From positions 1,364,001-1,428,000 of the forward strand of contig CAWIGL010000002.1 in the NCBI GenBank assembly GCA_963835595.1: a stretch of 64,000 nucleotides of DNA, written 5' to 3'. The stretch comes from CAWEPK01 sp963835595. Lineage in GTDB: Bacteria > Desulfobacterota > Syntrophorhabdia > Syntrophorhabdales > WCHB1-27. A program made the translations under genes and the position numbers. A model generated the notes under the pieces. It did not search any database and was not told the origin of the DNA. It saw only the letters and a program-made list of their open reading frames with translations. Shown piece by piece: positions 17,797-25,419 of the stretch (positions are counted from its first letter, which is position 1; the number at the start of each line of letters is the position of its first letter).

Positions 17797-19173
17797 TTAT
17801 TCATCTGTTGCCGGAATTCTCGTCTTCTGAAAGGATTCCATATATTCAGGCTTCTCGAATGACACGGTGGCATCCAGCCCCACCTTCGTCGTGTAGTGGT
17901 CGCTCCTTGCCCTCATGTGCGGAGGCGTCCGCCGGATGGCCGAAGGGTCCAGGGCCGTAGCCATCTTGGGGATCATGACCAAATCCAGGTCCCATTGCGT
18001 GCGGGTGGCTACGGCCCACTCAACGTCCTTTGAATCGAACGGGTCGATATCGCCGTCCACCACGGTTACGAGCTTCAGGTCCCGGCTTGCTTCGGCAGGT
18101 GAATACATCGCGGTGATCGCCGAGTACGGGTCCGTTTCAAATTTCTTGTCCATCTGGACGACGGCATGGAAACGGCCGCAGCCCCCCATCGTCAGGTGGA
18201 CATAATTCACGTTGGGCACGGCCCTGTTAACGTGATCGAAAAGGTCCGCTTCCCTCGGAATGCTCCCCAACAGGAAATTGTCTATCGAGCCGGGAAGGCA
18301 ATCCAGGTAAATAGGGTTCTTCCTGTGGGTCGCCGCCGTTACTTCGATGATGGGGTTTTCCCTCGGCGGGCCGTCGTACACGCGGGAATAGTCACCGAAT
18401 GGGCCTTCCGGCTCCCGCAGCCCGGGAGCCATTTTGCCTTCTATCACGATTTCCGAGGAGGCGGGGATTTCCAGGTCTACGGTCTCCCCCTTCACGACCT
18501 CCAGGCCCCCATGCATCAGGGCATTGGCGACCTCCAGCTCGTCGAGCTCCAGGGGGACCAGCCTGTCCGGCATGCCCCCTTCCAGCCAGGTAATAGGGTC
18601 GGCCCCGATGATGATGGCCACATCCAGGGGCTTCCCTTTTGCCTCAGCCTTGTGATAAAGCTGAAGCAGGTGACGGTGATGGTTCACCATAATGCCGATC
18701 TTCCGTTCTCCCTTCACCCACATGCGCGCAAAGGATACGTTTCTGACACCGGTCTCCACGTCCTTCGCAATGATGACGCCCGCCGTAATATAATGTCCGG
18801 CATCTTTCTCGAAATGCATCGGTATGGGAAACATGTTCATCAAATCGACTTCTTTTACGACAACTTCCTTGACCGGCCCCGATTTAACTTCCTTCACTTT
18901 CATCGGGTTTCTGGCCGCCCTTATAACCTCCTTGCTCAATTCCCTTACGTTCGCTCCCAGTGCTTCGGCCACGGCCTCACGGGAGTGAAATATGTTTGCC
19001 ACGACCGGCATATCCCAGCCCTTGACGCGCTCGATCCATACGGCGGCCTTGCCGTCGTATTCCTGCTCTATCCGGGCGATTCCAAATTTTGGCGCCGCTT
19101 CCTGCCCGATGCGGACCAGTCTTCCCCGGGATTCGAGAAATTTCAGAAAAAATCGCAAATCTTGAAATGGCAT
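17797..19173 (-). CDS. UbiD-family decarboxylase
   Basis: 458 residues of the UbiD family: prenylated-FMN-dependent, reversible decarboxylation of aromatic or alpha,beta-unsaturated acids. The prFMN/metal region includes the Glu-rich EPEGPFGDYSRVY, and the C-terminal part has the conserved VVDGDIDPFDSKDVEWAVATR-like segment, cut short here. No ubiX-like flavin prenyltransferase is in the window, so the cofactor must come from elsewhere. In anaerobic aromatic degraders UbiD homologs act on hydroxybenzoates, phthaloyl-CoA or phenylphosphate. Here its place directly behind the GntR gene and ahead of an importer suggests an early catabolic step. The substrate is unknown. Confidence 0.88.
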   Translation of the reverse strand: MPFQDLRFFLKFLESRGRLVRIGQEAAPKFGIARIEQEYDGKAAVWIERVKGWDMPVVANIFHSREAVAEALGANVRELSKEVIRAARNPMKVKEVKSGPVKEVVVKEVDLMNMFPIPMHFEKDAGHYITAGVIIAKDVETGVRNVSFARMWVKGERKIGIMVNHHRHLLQLYHKAEAKGKPLDVAIIIGADPITWLEGGMPDRLVPLELDELEVANALMHGGLEVVKGETVDLEIPASSEIVIEGKMAPGLREPEGPFGDYSRVYDGPPRENPIIEVTAATHRKNPIYLDCLPGSIDNFLLGSIPREADLFDHVNRAVPNVNYVHLTMGGCGRFHAVVQMDKKFETDPYSAITAMYSPAEASRDLKLVTVVDGDIDPFDSKDVEWAVATRTQWDLDLVMIPKMATALDPSAIRRTPPHMRARSDHYTTKVGLDATVSFEKPEYMESFQKTRIPATDE

Positions 19174-19380
19174 CGTTTAGCTCCTCTTTTTGGGTGTCTT
19201 CATCCGATGCTTCTAAAGACTTCCCGATGTCCCCGGCGCGTTGCGCATTGGAGCCGGCATCCGGTCGCGGCCCGTCGTGTTATCCCGGCGGCGGTCTACC
19301 GCTTCCCTCCATGCACAAAGGCGCTGCGGGCAGGCGCCGCTTCCACCGGGGATAGCCGCGCGCCCGGCCCAATGCCCGGC

Positions 19381-20148
19381 TTAAGGCCCGGCCGCCTTAT
19401 GACTTCCCGCATATGCTCTCTGCGCCTTCCTGGGTTCTCCCTCCACCCTCTGTCTCGACTCAAGGGCCGTCTGTATGTTCTGGATATGCTTCAGCATCAG
19501 GTCCTGCGCATTGCCCCGGTCGCGGTCTTTCATTGCCTTGTAAATGCCTTCATGAAAGAAGAGCGTGGCCTCGACGGGCTTCGCCGAAAGGAATATCGAG
19601 GAGATGTTCCGTTCCATAATGTCCATTATGGAGTCGATCGTGAAGAAGATAACCGGGTTCCCGGACGCCTGGGCGATGATCCTGTGGAACTCCAGGTTAA
19701 ACAGCCGGGCGTCGCGGTGGTTGTCCCGTTTCAATGCCTCTTTCGTCTCCTGTATGTTCTGCCTGACCGCTTCGAGGGACTCTTCATTTATCCGCTCGGC
19801 TGCGATCCTGACGCAGTACGGCTCGACAGCGAGGCGCGCCTCCGTCAGGTCGGCAACCTTGATGTTTCCCATAGAGAACATGTCCTGAAGGAAGTTGTTC
19901 ACGAACTTCGTGTGGGGATCGCGGACGAACGCGCCGCCCTCGACGCCGCGCGTGATCTCCAGAATCCCCGAATACTCAAGCGTTCTCAGGGCCTCCCGCA
20001 CCGTCACGCGGCTCGTCCGGAACTGCTCCATGAGCAGGCGCTCTGAAGGCAGCTTATCGCCGACCCTCAGTTTCCTCTGAAAGATCGCTTCTTTGATCTG
20101 GTCGGTAATGGCCTGGGAAATACGGTCCGTCTTCACTGATTTAAACAT
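19381..20148 (-). CDS. GntR-family transcriptional regulator with FCD (FadR C-terminal) domain
   Basis: The N-terminal winged helix reads DKLPSERLLMEQFRTSRVTVREALRTLE (first 20 residues typical of GntR), followed by an all-helical FCD ligand domain with metal-binding histidines (EFHRIIAQASGNP and the C-terminal FFHEGIYKAMKDRD and HIQNIQ). FCD regulators usually repress catabolic genes and release DNA on binding an organic acid. It is the first gene of the leftward cluster, 207 bp ahead of UbiD, and is the obvious candidate controller of the 14.6-kb unit. Confidence 0.93.
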   Translation of the reverse strand: MFKSVKTDRISQAITDQIKEAIFQRKLRVGDKLPSERLLMEQFRTSRVTVREALRTLEYSGILEITRGVEGGAFVRDPHTKFVNNFLQDMFSMGNIKVADLTEARLAVEPYCVRIAAERINEESLEAVRQNIQETKEALKRDNHRDARLFNLEFHRIIAQASGNPVIFFTIDSIMDIMERNISSIFLSAKPVEATLFFHEGIYKAMKDRDRGNAQDLMLKHIQNIQTALESRQRVEGEPRKAQRAYAGSHKAAGP

Positions 20149-20191
20149 CGCCCCGCCCTTCTCCCCCCCTTACGACACAGCATTCTCATAC

Positions 20192-20222
20192 ATCATACAT
20201 CTAAACGTTAGTCCTTTGTCAA
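20192..20222 (-). promoter_or_regulatory. Promoter of the GntR-headed cluster with possible operator
   Basis: On the minus strand a consensus TTGACA (20217-20222) is followed 17 bp later by TGTATG and 19 bp later by TATGAT. The -10 region contains two direct copies of ATGTATG-like sequence (about 20190-20200), a plausible autoregulatory site. The panB promoter lies about 40 bp away on the other strand, so this is a divergent control region. Confidence 0.5.
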
Positions 20223-20259
20223 TGAAAAAATGAGGGGCGTCCAAAAAACAAAAAAACCC

Positions 20260-20287
20260 TTGACTGGGAGGGCAAATTGCGTATATG
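20260..20287 (+). promoter_or_regulatory. Promoter of panBCD
   Basis: TTGACT (20260-20265), 16-bp spacer, TATATG (20282-20287). Transcription from here would start near 20294 and give a leader of about 105 nt before panB. Confidence 0.5.
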
Positions 20288-20290
20288 CTG

Positions 20291-20389
20291 ACTAGGAGAG
20301 ACCGCTTGGATCCATAAACTGGACTGAGACGGAAGGGATATGTGGGCTTTGCCTTCTGAAACGACAGTTCAGAAGGCTTTTTGTTTTTT
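20291..20389 (+). promoter_or_regulatory. Structured panB leader ending in an intrinsic terminator (possible pan-type riboswitch or attenuator)
   Basis: A first hairpin pairs CCG with CGG (20302-20304/20330-20332) and TCCA with TGGA (20311-20314/20320-20323), separated by a symmetric internal loop CTTGGA/CTGAGA. A second, very stable hairpin pairs GCCTTCTGAA (20351-20360) with TTCAGAAGGC (20368-20377) and is followed by TTTTTGTTTTTT, a textbook intrinsic terminator 10 bp before the panB ATG. GAAGG at 20332-20336 can also pair with CCTTC at 20352-20356 and so could act as antiterminator. A conserved 'pan' RNA motif is known upstream of pantothenate genes. Identity with it is unproven. Confidence 0.55.
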
Positions 20390-20399
20390 GGGGGCATAA

Positions 20400-21194
20400 A
20401 TGGATAAGATAACGGTTCCGGTGATAAGGGCGCGAAAGGGCGGGGAGAGGATCACGATGCTGACCGCCTACGACTTCCCCTTTGCGCAGCTCGTCGATGC
20501 GGCGGGGGTCGAGGTGATCCTCGTCGGGGACTCCCTGGGGAACGTGGTCCTCGGTTATCCCAACACCCTCCCGGTCACGATGGAAGAGATGATCCACCAC
20601 ACGGCCGCGGTCGTGCGTGGCGCTCAGCGGGCGCTCATCGTAGGCGACATGCCCTTCATGTCCTACCAGGAGAGCATCGAGCAGGCGCGGAGGAACGCAG
20701 GGCGCATCGTAAAAGAGGGCGGCGCCGAGGCGGTCAAGGTCGAAGGCGGCGTCAGGGTGCGGGACGTGATAAGGGCAATCGTCGATATCGATATCCCCGT
20801 CATGGCCCACGTCGGCCTTACCCCGCAGTCGGTGAACGCTATGGGGGGGTTCAAGGTCCAGGGCAAGGGGTCCGCGGAAGATATGGTCATCGAGGACGCG
20901 AAGGCCGTCGAGGAGGCAGGCGCCTTCTCGGTGGTGCTTGAGGGCGTCCCCAGGGGCGTCGCCAAGAAGATCACCGATATGCTCTCCATACCGACCATCG
21001 GCATAGGGGCAGGCCCGGACTGCGACGGCCAGGTGCTCGTCATCCACGACCTCCTGGGTCTCTCGACCCGCATCAAGCCGAAGTTCGTCAAGATATACGT
21101 AAACCTGGCAGAACAGATCGAAAAGGGGGTGAAGGAATATATCGGGGAGGTAAAGGCAGGCGCCTTCCCCGACGACGCCCATTCCTTCCATTGA
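20400..21194 (+). CDS. panB: 3-methyl-2-oxobutanoate hydroxymethyltransferase
   Basis: First step of pantothenate synthesis: transfers a hydroxymethyl group from methylene-tetrahydrofolate to alpha-ketoisovalerate, giving ketopantoate. 264 residues with the family motifs LTAYDFPFAQLVDAAGVE, ILVGDSLGNVVLGYPNT and AHVGLTPQSVNAMGGFKVQG. The Mg-binding Asp lies in VGDS and the catalytic Glu in VLEGVP. The ATG follows GGGGG directly after the leader terminator. It lies 3 bp ahead of panC. Confidence 0.97.
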   Translation: MDKITVPVIRARKGGERITMLTAYDFPFAQLVDAAGVEVILVGDSLGNVVLGYPNTLPVTMEEMIHHTAAVVRGAQRALIVGDMPFMSYQESIEQARRNAGRIVKEGGAEAVKVEGGVRVRDVIRAIVDIDIPVMAHVGLTPQSVNAMGGFKVQGKGSAEDMVIEDAKAVEEAGAFSVVLEGVPRGVAKKITDMLSIPTIGIGAGPDCDGQVLVIHDLLGLSTRIKPKFVKIYVNLAEQIEKGVKEYIGEVKAGAFPDDAHSFH

Positions 21195-21197
21195 CAT

Positions 21198-22046
21198 ATG
21201 AAGATTGTCCGTACTGTCAAGGAGATGCACGAGGCCGCAGATGCCGCGCGAAAGGCGGGCAAAAGGATTGGCCTCGTCCCCACGATGGGGTATCTGCATG
21301 AAGGCCACCTGGCGCTTGTGCGAAAGGCGAGGGCCCTCGCGGACGTAGTCGTGGCGAGCATATTCGTCAACCCAATCCAGTTCGGCCCGAAGGAAGACTT
21401 CGCCAGGTATCCGAGGGACTTCGAGCGCGACAGCCGGCTGCTCGAACGGGAGAAGACCGACGTGATTTTTGCGCCGGAGGCGGCCGATATGTACCCAGAA
21501 GGCTACGCCACGTATATAGAGGTGAGGGGGCTCGCCGACCACCTGTGCGGTCTTTCGAGGCAGGGCCATTTCGTCGGGGTGGCGACCGTCGTGGCGAAGC
21601 TCTTCAACGCAGTCAAGCCCCATTTCGCCGTCTTCGGGCAGAAGGACTACCAGCAGTTGAAGGTCATCGAGAGAATGGCGCGCGACCTCAACATGGACGT
21701 AGAGATCATCGGCCACCCAACGCTCCGGGAGGAAGGCGGCCTCGCCATGAGCTCCAGGAACGTTTACCTGAGCGCCGAAGAGCGGGAGCAAGCGCTCCTC
21801 ATCCGCGCCTCCATGGACAGGGCGGAGGAGCTTTTTGCAGGCGGCGAGAGGAACGCGGCCGCCATCGAGGCCGAGGTCCGGAACGTGCTCGCCTCGAAAG
21901 GGGGCGTCGAGGTGGAGTACGTCGAGGTGTGCGACCCGGAGAGCCTCGACGGCCTCGCAGAGGCGGGCAAGAGCACCCTTCTTGCGATTGCGGCGAGGGT
22001 GGGTAAGACGAGGCTGATAGACAATACTATCCTGACGGAGCCATAA
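21198..22046 (+). CDS. panC: Pantothenate synthetase (pantoate--beta-alanine ligase)
   Basis: ATP-dependent condensation of pantoate with beta-alanine. 282 residues with the HIGH-like nucleotide motif PTMGYLHEGHLALV, the segment NPIQFGPKEDFARYPRD, FGQKDYQQLKVIERM and the KMSKS-like MSSRNVYLSAEER. Length and order are typical. It is coupled to panB (3-bp gap) and panD (2-bp gap). Confidence 0.97.
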   Translation: MKIVRTVKEMHEAADAARKAGKRIGLVPTMGYLHEGHLALVRKARALADVVVASIFVNPIQFGPKEDFARYPRDFERDSRLLEREKTDVIFAPEAADMYPEGYATYIEVRGLADHLCGLSRQGHFVGVATVVAKLFNAVKPHFAVFGQKDYQQLKVIERMARDLNMDVEIIGHPTLREEGGLAMSSRNVYLSAEEREQALLIRASMDRAEELFAGGERNAAAIEAEVRNVLASKGGVEVEYVEVCDPESLDGLAEAGKSTLLAIAARVGKTRLIDNTILTEP

Positions 22047-22047
22047 C

Positions 22048-22401
22048 ATGCTGAGAACCATGATGAAAGCGAAGATCCACCGGGCGACGGTGACGGACAG
22101 CAACCTCGACTACCAGGGGAGCATCACCATAGACGAGGCGCTCCTGGGGCTTTCCGGCATCATCCCTTACGAGCAGGTGGATGTCTATAACGTCACAAAC
22201 GGCGAGCGCTTCACCACCTATGCGATAACGGCCCCGCGGGGTTCGGGCATCATCTGCGTCAACGGCGCGGCTGCCCACAAGGCGAAGAAAGGCGACCTGG
22301 TCATTATCGCCTCCTACGGCATCTTTCAGGACAGCGAGCTCGAAGGCTTCAAGCCGAAGCTCGTTTTCGTGGACGGGGCCAACAGGCCGAAAGAGGCATA
22401 G
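22048..22401 (+). CDS. panD: Aspartate 1-decarboxylase (pyruvoyl-dependent)
   Basis: Makes beta-alanine for PanC. 117 residues. The self-cleavage site is the Gly-Ser in YQGSITID, which generates the pyruvoyl beta-chain start, and downstream lie NGERFTTYAI and CVNGAAAHKAKKGDLVIIAS. The first Met may be replaced by the one at codon 5 (MMKAKIHRATVT), which is nearer the usual family start. It completes a full panBCD operon. Confidence 0.97.
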   Translation: MLRTMMKAKIHRATVTDSNLDYQGSITIDEALLGLSGIIPYEQVDVYNVTNGERFTTYAITAPRGSGIICVNGAAAHKAKKGDLVIIASYGIFQDSELEGFKPKLVFVDGANRPKEA

Positions 22402-22626
22402 GCACGAGAGCCCCCGCCTGGCGGCCCTGTGCGTTTTTTTGACATACCGGACAAATACGCCCACCCTTCTCATAATTTTCTTGATTTGAAGCTCCAACCG
22501 TCGTAAGATAATGTATAACAGATTGCAACCTATGTGAGCGTTTACGCGCACAAGGATTAAATCAATCCCAAGCAGTCCGATCGCCGGCGGCCGGCAGGTC
22601 TGGGCTGGAGGCGATGGAGGCGGACA

Positions 22627-22908
22627 ATGGAAGGCGCAAAAACGGTGGATAGTCTTCTCAGGGAAAAAGGCGTCACCCCCGAAGAGGAAGAGCAGCTCCG
22701 GGAGATCATCGAAGAGTGCCGGACGAGGGAGGCGCAGATCAAGGAGGCCTCGGAGTCGGCCAGGCAGAATATGGAGAAGCTGGCCGATACCCTCAAGATG
22801 GTCTTCGATACGTTTGCCGTGATAAGCAACAGCGTAGACGAGCTCCACGACGAGGTGCAGCGGCTCCAGCTCAGAATCATACCGGAGGAGCATTTTTACA
22901 GGGAATGA
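22627..22908 (+). CDS. Small helical, Glu-rich hypothetical protein
   Basis: 93 residues, mostly charged and predicted helical, with heptad-like spacing (VDELHDEVQRLQLRI at the end) that suggests a coiled coil. No enzyme motif, cysteine pair or signal peptide. GGAGG precedes the ATG. The 225-bp gap from panD holds nothing recognised. The gene ends 22 bp before the convergent epimerase gene. Function unknown. Confidence 0.6.
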   Translation: MEGAKTVDSLLREKGVTPEEEEQLREIIEECRTREAQIKEASESARQNMEKLADTLKMVFDTFAVISNSVDELHDEVQRLQLRIIPEEHFYRE

Positions 22909-22930
22909 CGGGCGGAACGTTGGAGCCTGC

Positions 22931-23705
22931 TCAGGACAGAAACTCTCTTGCGCACCGCAGCGTCTCGTGGGCCGACGCCGCGCCCGACGCCTCTGCCGTA
23001 AGGAAAAGGCCGTCCCGGGACTTGAGGAACCGCTTAAGCTCCCTGAAGGGGAACGTCCCCCATCCCACCGGCAGGTGCTCGTCGCTCCCGCCGTGGTTGT
23101 CGTGTATATGGAGTCTCCCTTAGCCGGCCTGCAAGCGGCGCCAGCCATTCGTCGAGGGAGACCTTCGTGAAAAGGTTGAAGTGGCCCGTGTCGAAGCAGG
23201 TCCAGAGGTTCTTCTCTTTGAACCTGTCGAGGAGGGCGACGATCGTCTCAGGCGTCTCCTCGAAGACGTTCTCCACGAGGAGGGGTAGGTCCCCCGCGCA
23301 CCCGAGAAGCTCCGTCCACGTCTCAACGCTGTTGGCCAGCCATAGCTCTTCGTGTCCCCCGAAGCGCCATCTGTCGTAGCCTCCGTGACAGACAATCCCC
23401 TTCGCCCCTATGACGTTCGCTGTCTCGATGGCTTTCTTGAGCTTCTCCCTGCTGATATGCCTTACCTGCCTGTCCACCCCGCCGGGGCTTAAGTCCATGA
23501 ACGGCGCGTGGCACGTGCACGTGACGCCCTGGTCCGCGAGCAGCCGCCCCACCTCCCGGGCATCGCCTGCCTCCATCTCGTCGAGGGCGTCGTTCGATAG
23601 ATAGACCTCGATCCCTATCCCTAAAGAGACGATGTCCGGAAGGCGCGGCCGCACCATACGGTAGGGGACGTTAATCTGTAGGTTCTGCTTGCCGCCGGCT
23701 GCCAC
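22931..23705 (-). CDS. Sugar phosphate isomerase/epimerase-like TIM-barrel protein (AP endonuclease family 2), frameshifted
   Basis: Xylose-isomerase-like TIM barrel, normally a cytoplasmic, metal-dependent isomerase or endonuclease IV relative. It has the typical strands CTCHAPFMDLSPG, AKGIVCHGGYD, LPLLVENVFEETPE and CFDTGHFNLF. The open frame runs to 23034 with a non-homologous tail. From about 23114 the +1 frame gives LHIHDNHGGSDEHLPVGWGT, the expected metal-ligand strand (His-Asp-Asn), and ends at 22931. One extra A in GAG-A-CTC explains it, probably a sequence error. Substrate unknown. Confidence 0.75.
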
Positions 23706-24272
23706 GGAAGTAATCTAACGCCGGAGGAGCGGACAAATCAAGAGCGGCACGCATTGCGACGGACAAAATTTATGGTATCGCGGACAGTGGCCGCAACCTC
23801 GGACTCGTCAGAGAACAGCCGGGACATCCTCGGCAAAGTATCCTTTCGGTCTACCATCCGTATTGTCTTTCGTCGAGAAACTCCCCTACGATGCAAGTCT
23901 TATTCCCGGGAGATATCCAGACCCTTCTTTCAGAAAGCGTGATGGCCCACTATACGCCCGAAGATTAGGTTTGGCTCTATCCTCCGTTATCGGCTGTAGC
24001 GAAGCCTGTTCGAAATCCTGTCTCATAAGTGAAGGGATTTCATGACACTACCGAAGGGATTTCATGACACTCGGGAGGCTACGCGCTCCATGCCGGGATA
24101 GGACACCGGCTCGGCCACCCGCGCTCAAAGCCGTGTAACATAGCAAATTCCTTGAATCGGCACCGTCAATTTAGCTTGTTTTCGTCCTCCTTCCCTTGCC
24201 GTGGAATGAAAATTGCTGCCGTTTATAGCCTATTTACAACTTTTGGACGAACCCGCCACGACCGAGGGCGCT
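23706..24272. other. Intergenic stretch with tandem repeat, no gene seen
   Basis: About 565 bp with lower GC than its surroundings and frequent stops in all frames. Short open frames lack domains or ribosome sites. The tandem repeat at 24031-24071 is the only clear structure. It may be the remnant of an inserted element. Confidence 0.4.
24031..24071. repeat. Tandem 19-bp repeat, possible insertion-sequence end
   Basis: GAAGGGATTTCATGACACT occurs at 24031-24049 and 24053-24071, a 22-bp period. The arrangement parallels the tandem repeat at 1-42 and resembles the multiple terminal repeats of IS21-type elements. No transposase gene is near. Confidence 0.35.
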
Positions 24273-24821
24273 ATGGTGAGGATCAAACAGTTCCATCCGG
24301 CCGGAGATGTGCATCGGCCGCCCGGGGAGCAAAATGGTCTGCGCATGATCTCTTTCGCGAAGAATAACCGCGGGACGACGGCCGTCGAGTTTGCGCTGGT
24401 CCTGGCTGTTTTCGCCTTCCTCGTTTGCGGCATACTCGACATGGGCTACTACATGTTTATCGAGCACACGCTTCAGTTCGCCACCAGGGAAGGCGTGAGG
24501 CTCGCAACAGTGGGCGGAACGCTGAATGGGCCGAACGGTCAGATGAGCAGGGCAGCATCGATCGTCCAAGAAGTGGAGAACGGGGCGGCTCTGGCAGGCA
24601 TCTCCGCCTCGGCCCTCCAGATCAGCATCTTTCCCATCACTGCCTCCTATGGCAATCCAACGGGTTGGGCCGGGACGCAGAACGCGGGCAACCCCGGGAC
24701 CTACATGAGAGTGGTGACCACCTACAACTATACCTTCTTCACCCCCGTTATCGGGGCATTTTTTGCTGGTGGCGCTGCAACCATCACGGCTCAGGCGACT
24801 TATAGAAACGAGCTTTTCTGA
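24273..24821 (+). CDS. TadE-like pseudopilin/pilus assembly protein
   Basis: The conserved TadE N-terminus NNRGTTAVEFALVLAVFAFL leads into one membrane segment and a short extracytoplasmic domain. In Tad systems TadE-like minor pseudopilins are processed by a prepilin peptidase at the Gly before the hydrophobic stretch. The ATG at 24273 has GAGGG at good spacing. An internal ATG at 24345 would start closer to the usual family N-terminus. It heads a three-gene unit with another TadE-like and a TadG-like gene. No TadA ATPase, secretin, Flp pilin or TadV peptidase is in the window. Confidence 0.8.
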   Translation: MVRIKQFHPAGDVHRPPGEQNGLRMISFAKNNRGTTAVEFALVLAVFAFLVCGILDMGYYMFIEHTLQFATREGVRLATVGGTLNGPNGQMSRAASIVQEVENGAALAGISASALQISIFPITASYGNPTGWAGTQNAGNPGTYMRVVTTYNYTFFTPVIGAFFAGGAATITAQATYRNELF

Positions 24822-24846
24822 AGCTCGACGAGGAATGAGACGACCG

Positions 24847-25419
24847 ATGAAAAAAACGCCAATGATGACGGACAACAGGGGCATCGCAGCCCTTGAGCTC
24901 GCCATCGTCCTGCCGATCCTTTGCATGATGCTTTTCGCCATAATAGATATCGGCATGCTGGTGGATTCCAGGCTCATCATCACAAACCTGAGCCGGGAAG
25001 GCGCCAATCTTTTATCGCGCGATCTCAAGGCGGGGACGGACCTGCTCAGCTACCTTACGTCCTCTTCATCCCCGTTAGACATGGTGAACTCCGGGAAGAT
25101 CTACGCGACAACCATAAGCTCAGGCCAGACCTCGCAGTCGCCCGACCCGGTGATCACCTCCCAGGTAAGCACCGGGAACCTCTCGGTCTCAAGCGGGATA
25201 AGCTCCGACGCACCGCAAATGGGGCTCCCCGTTGCGATGTACAACCATCTCGTCTTCAACCCTACGAACCACGTGGCCGATATCCTCGGTGTCAGCGTGG
25301 TCGAGGTCTTCTATCAGTATACCCCCATCACGCCCCTCGCCAGCTTCGCGCCGGGCCTTCTCGTCACGAGACAAGTTATCCTCAGCAGGGCGGTCTTCTG
25401 CACATCCGGAGGGACATGA
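24847..25419 (+). CDS. Second TadE-like protein
   Basis: About 190 residues with DNRGIAALELAIVLPILCMM, the TadE-type N-terminal membrane segment, then a Ser/Thr-rich outer domain. It begins about 25 bp after the first TadE-like gene, and its stop overlaps the TadG-like start (ATGA). GAGGA lies 12 bp upstream of the chosen ATG. An ATG at 24835 is also possible. It is likely a minor pseudopilin partner of its neighbours. Confidence 0.78.
   Translation: MKKTPMMTDNRGIAALELAIVLPILCMMLFAIIDIGMLVDSRLIITNLSREGANLLSRDLKAGTDLLSYLTSSSSPLDMVNSGKIYATTISSGQTSQSPDPVITSQVSTGNLSVSSGISSDAPQMGLPVAMYNHLVFNPTNHVADILGVSVVEVFYQYTPITPLASFAPGLLVTRQVILSRAVFCTSGGT

Noticed and set aside
20291..20340. Glycine, TPP or THF riboswitch in the panB leader
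   Set aside because: GGAGAGA at the start recalls glycine and THF aptamers, but the rest of their conserved cores is absent.
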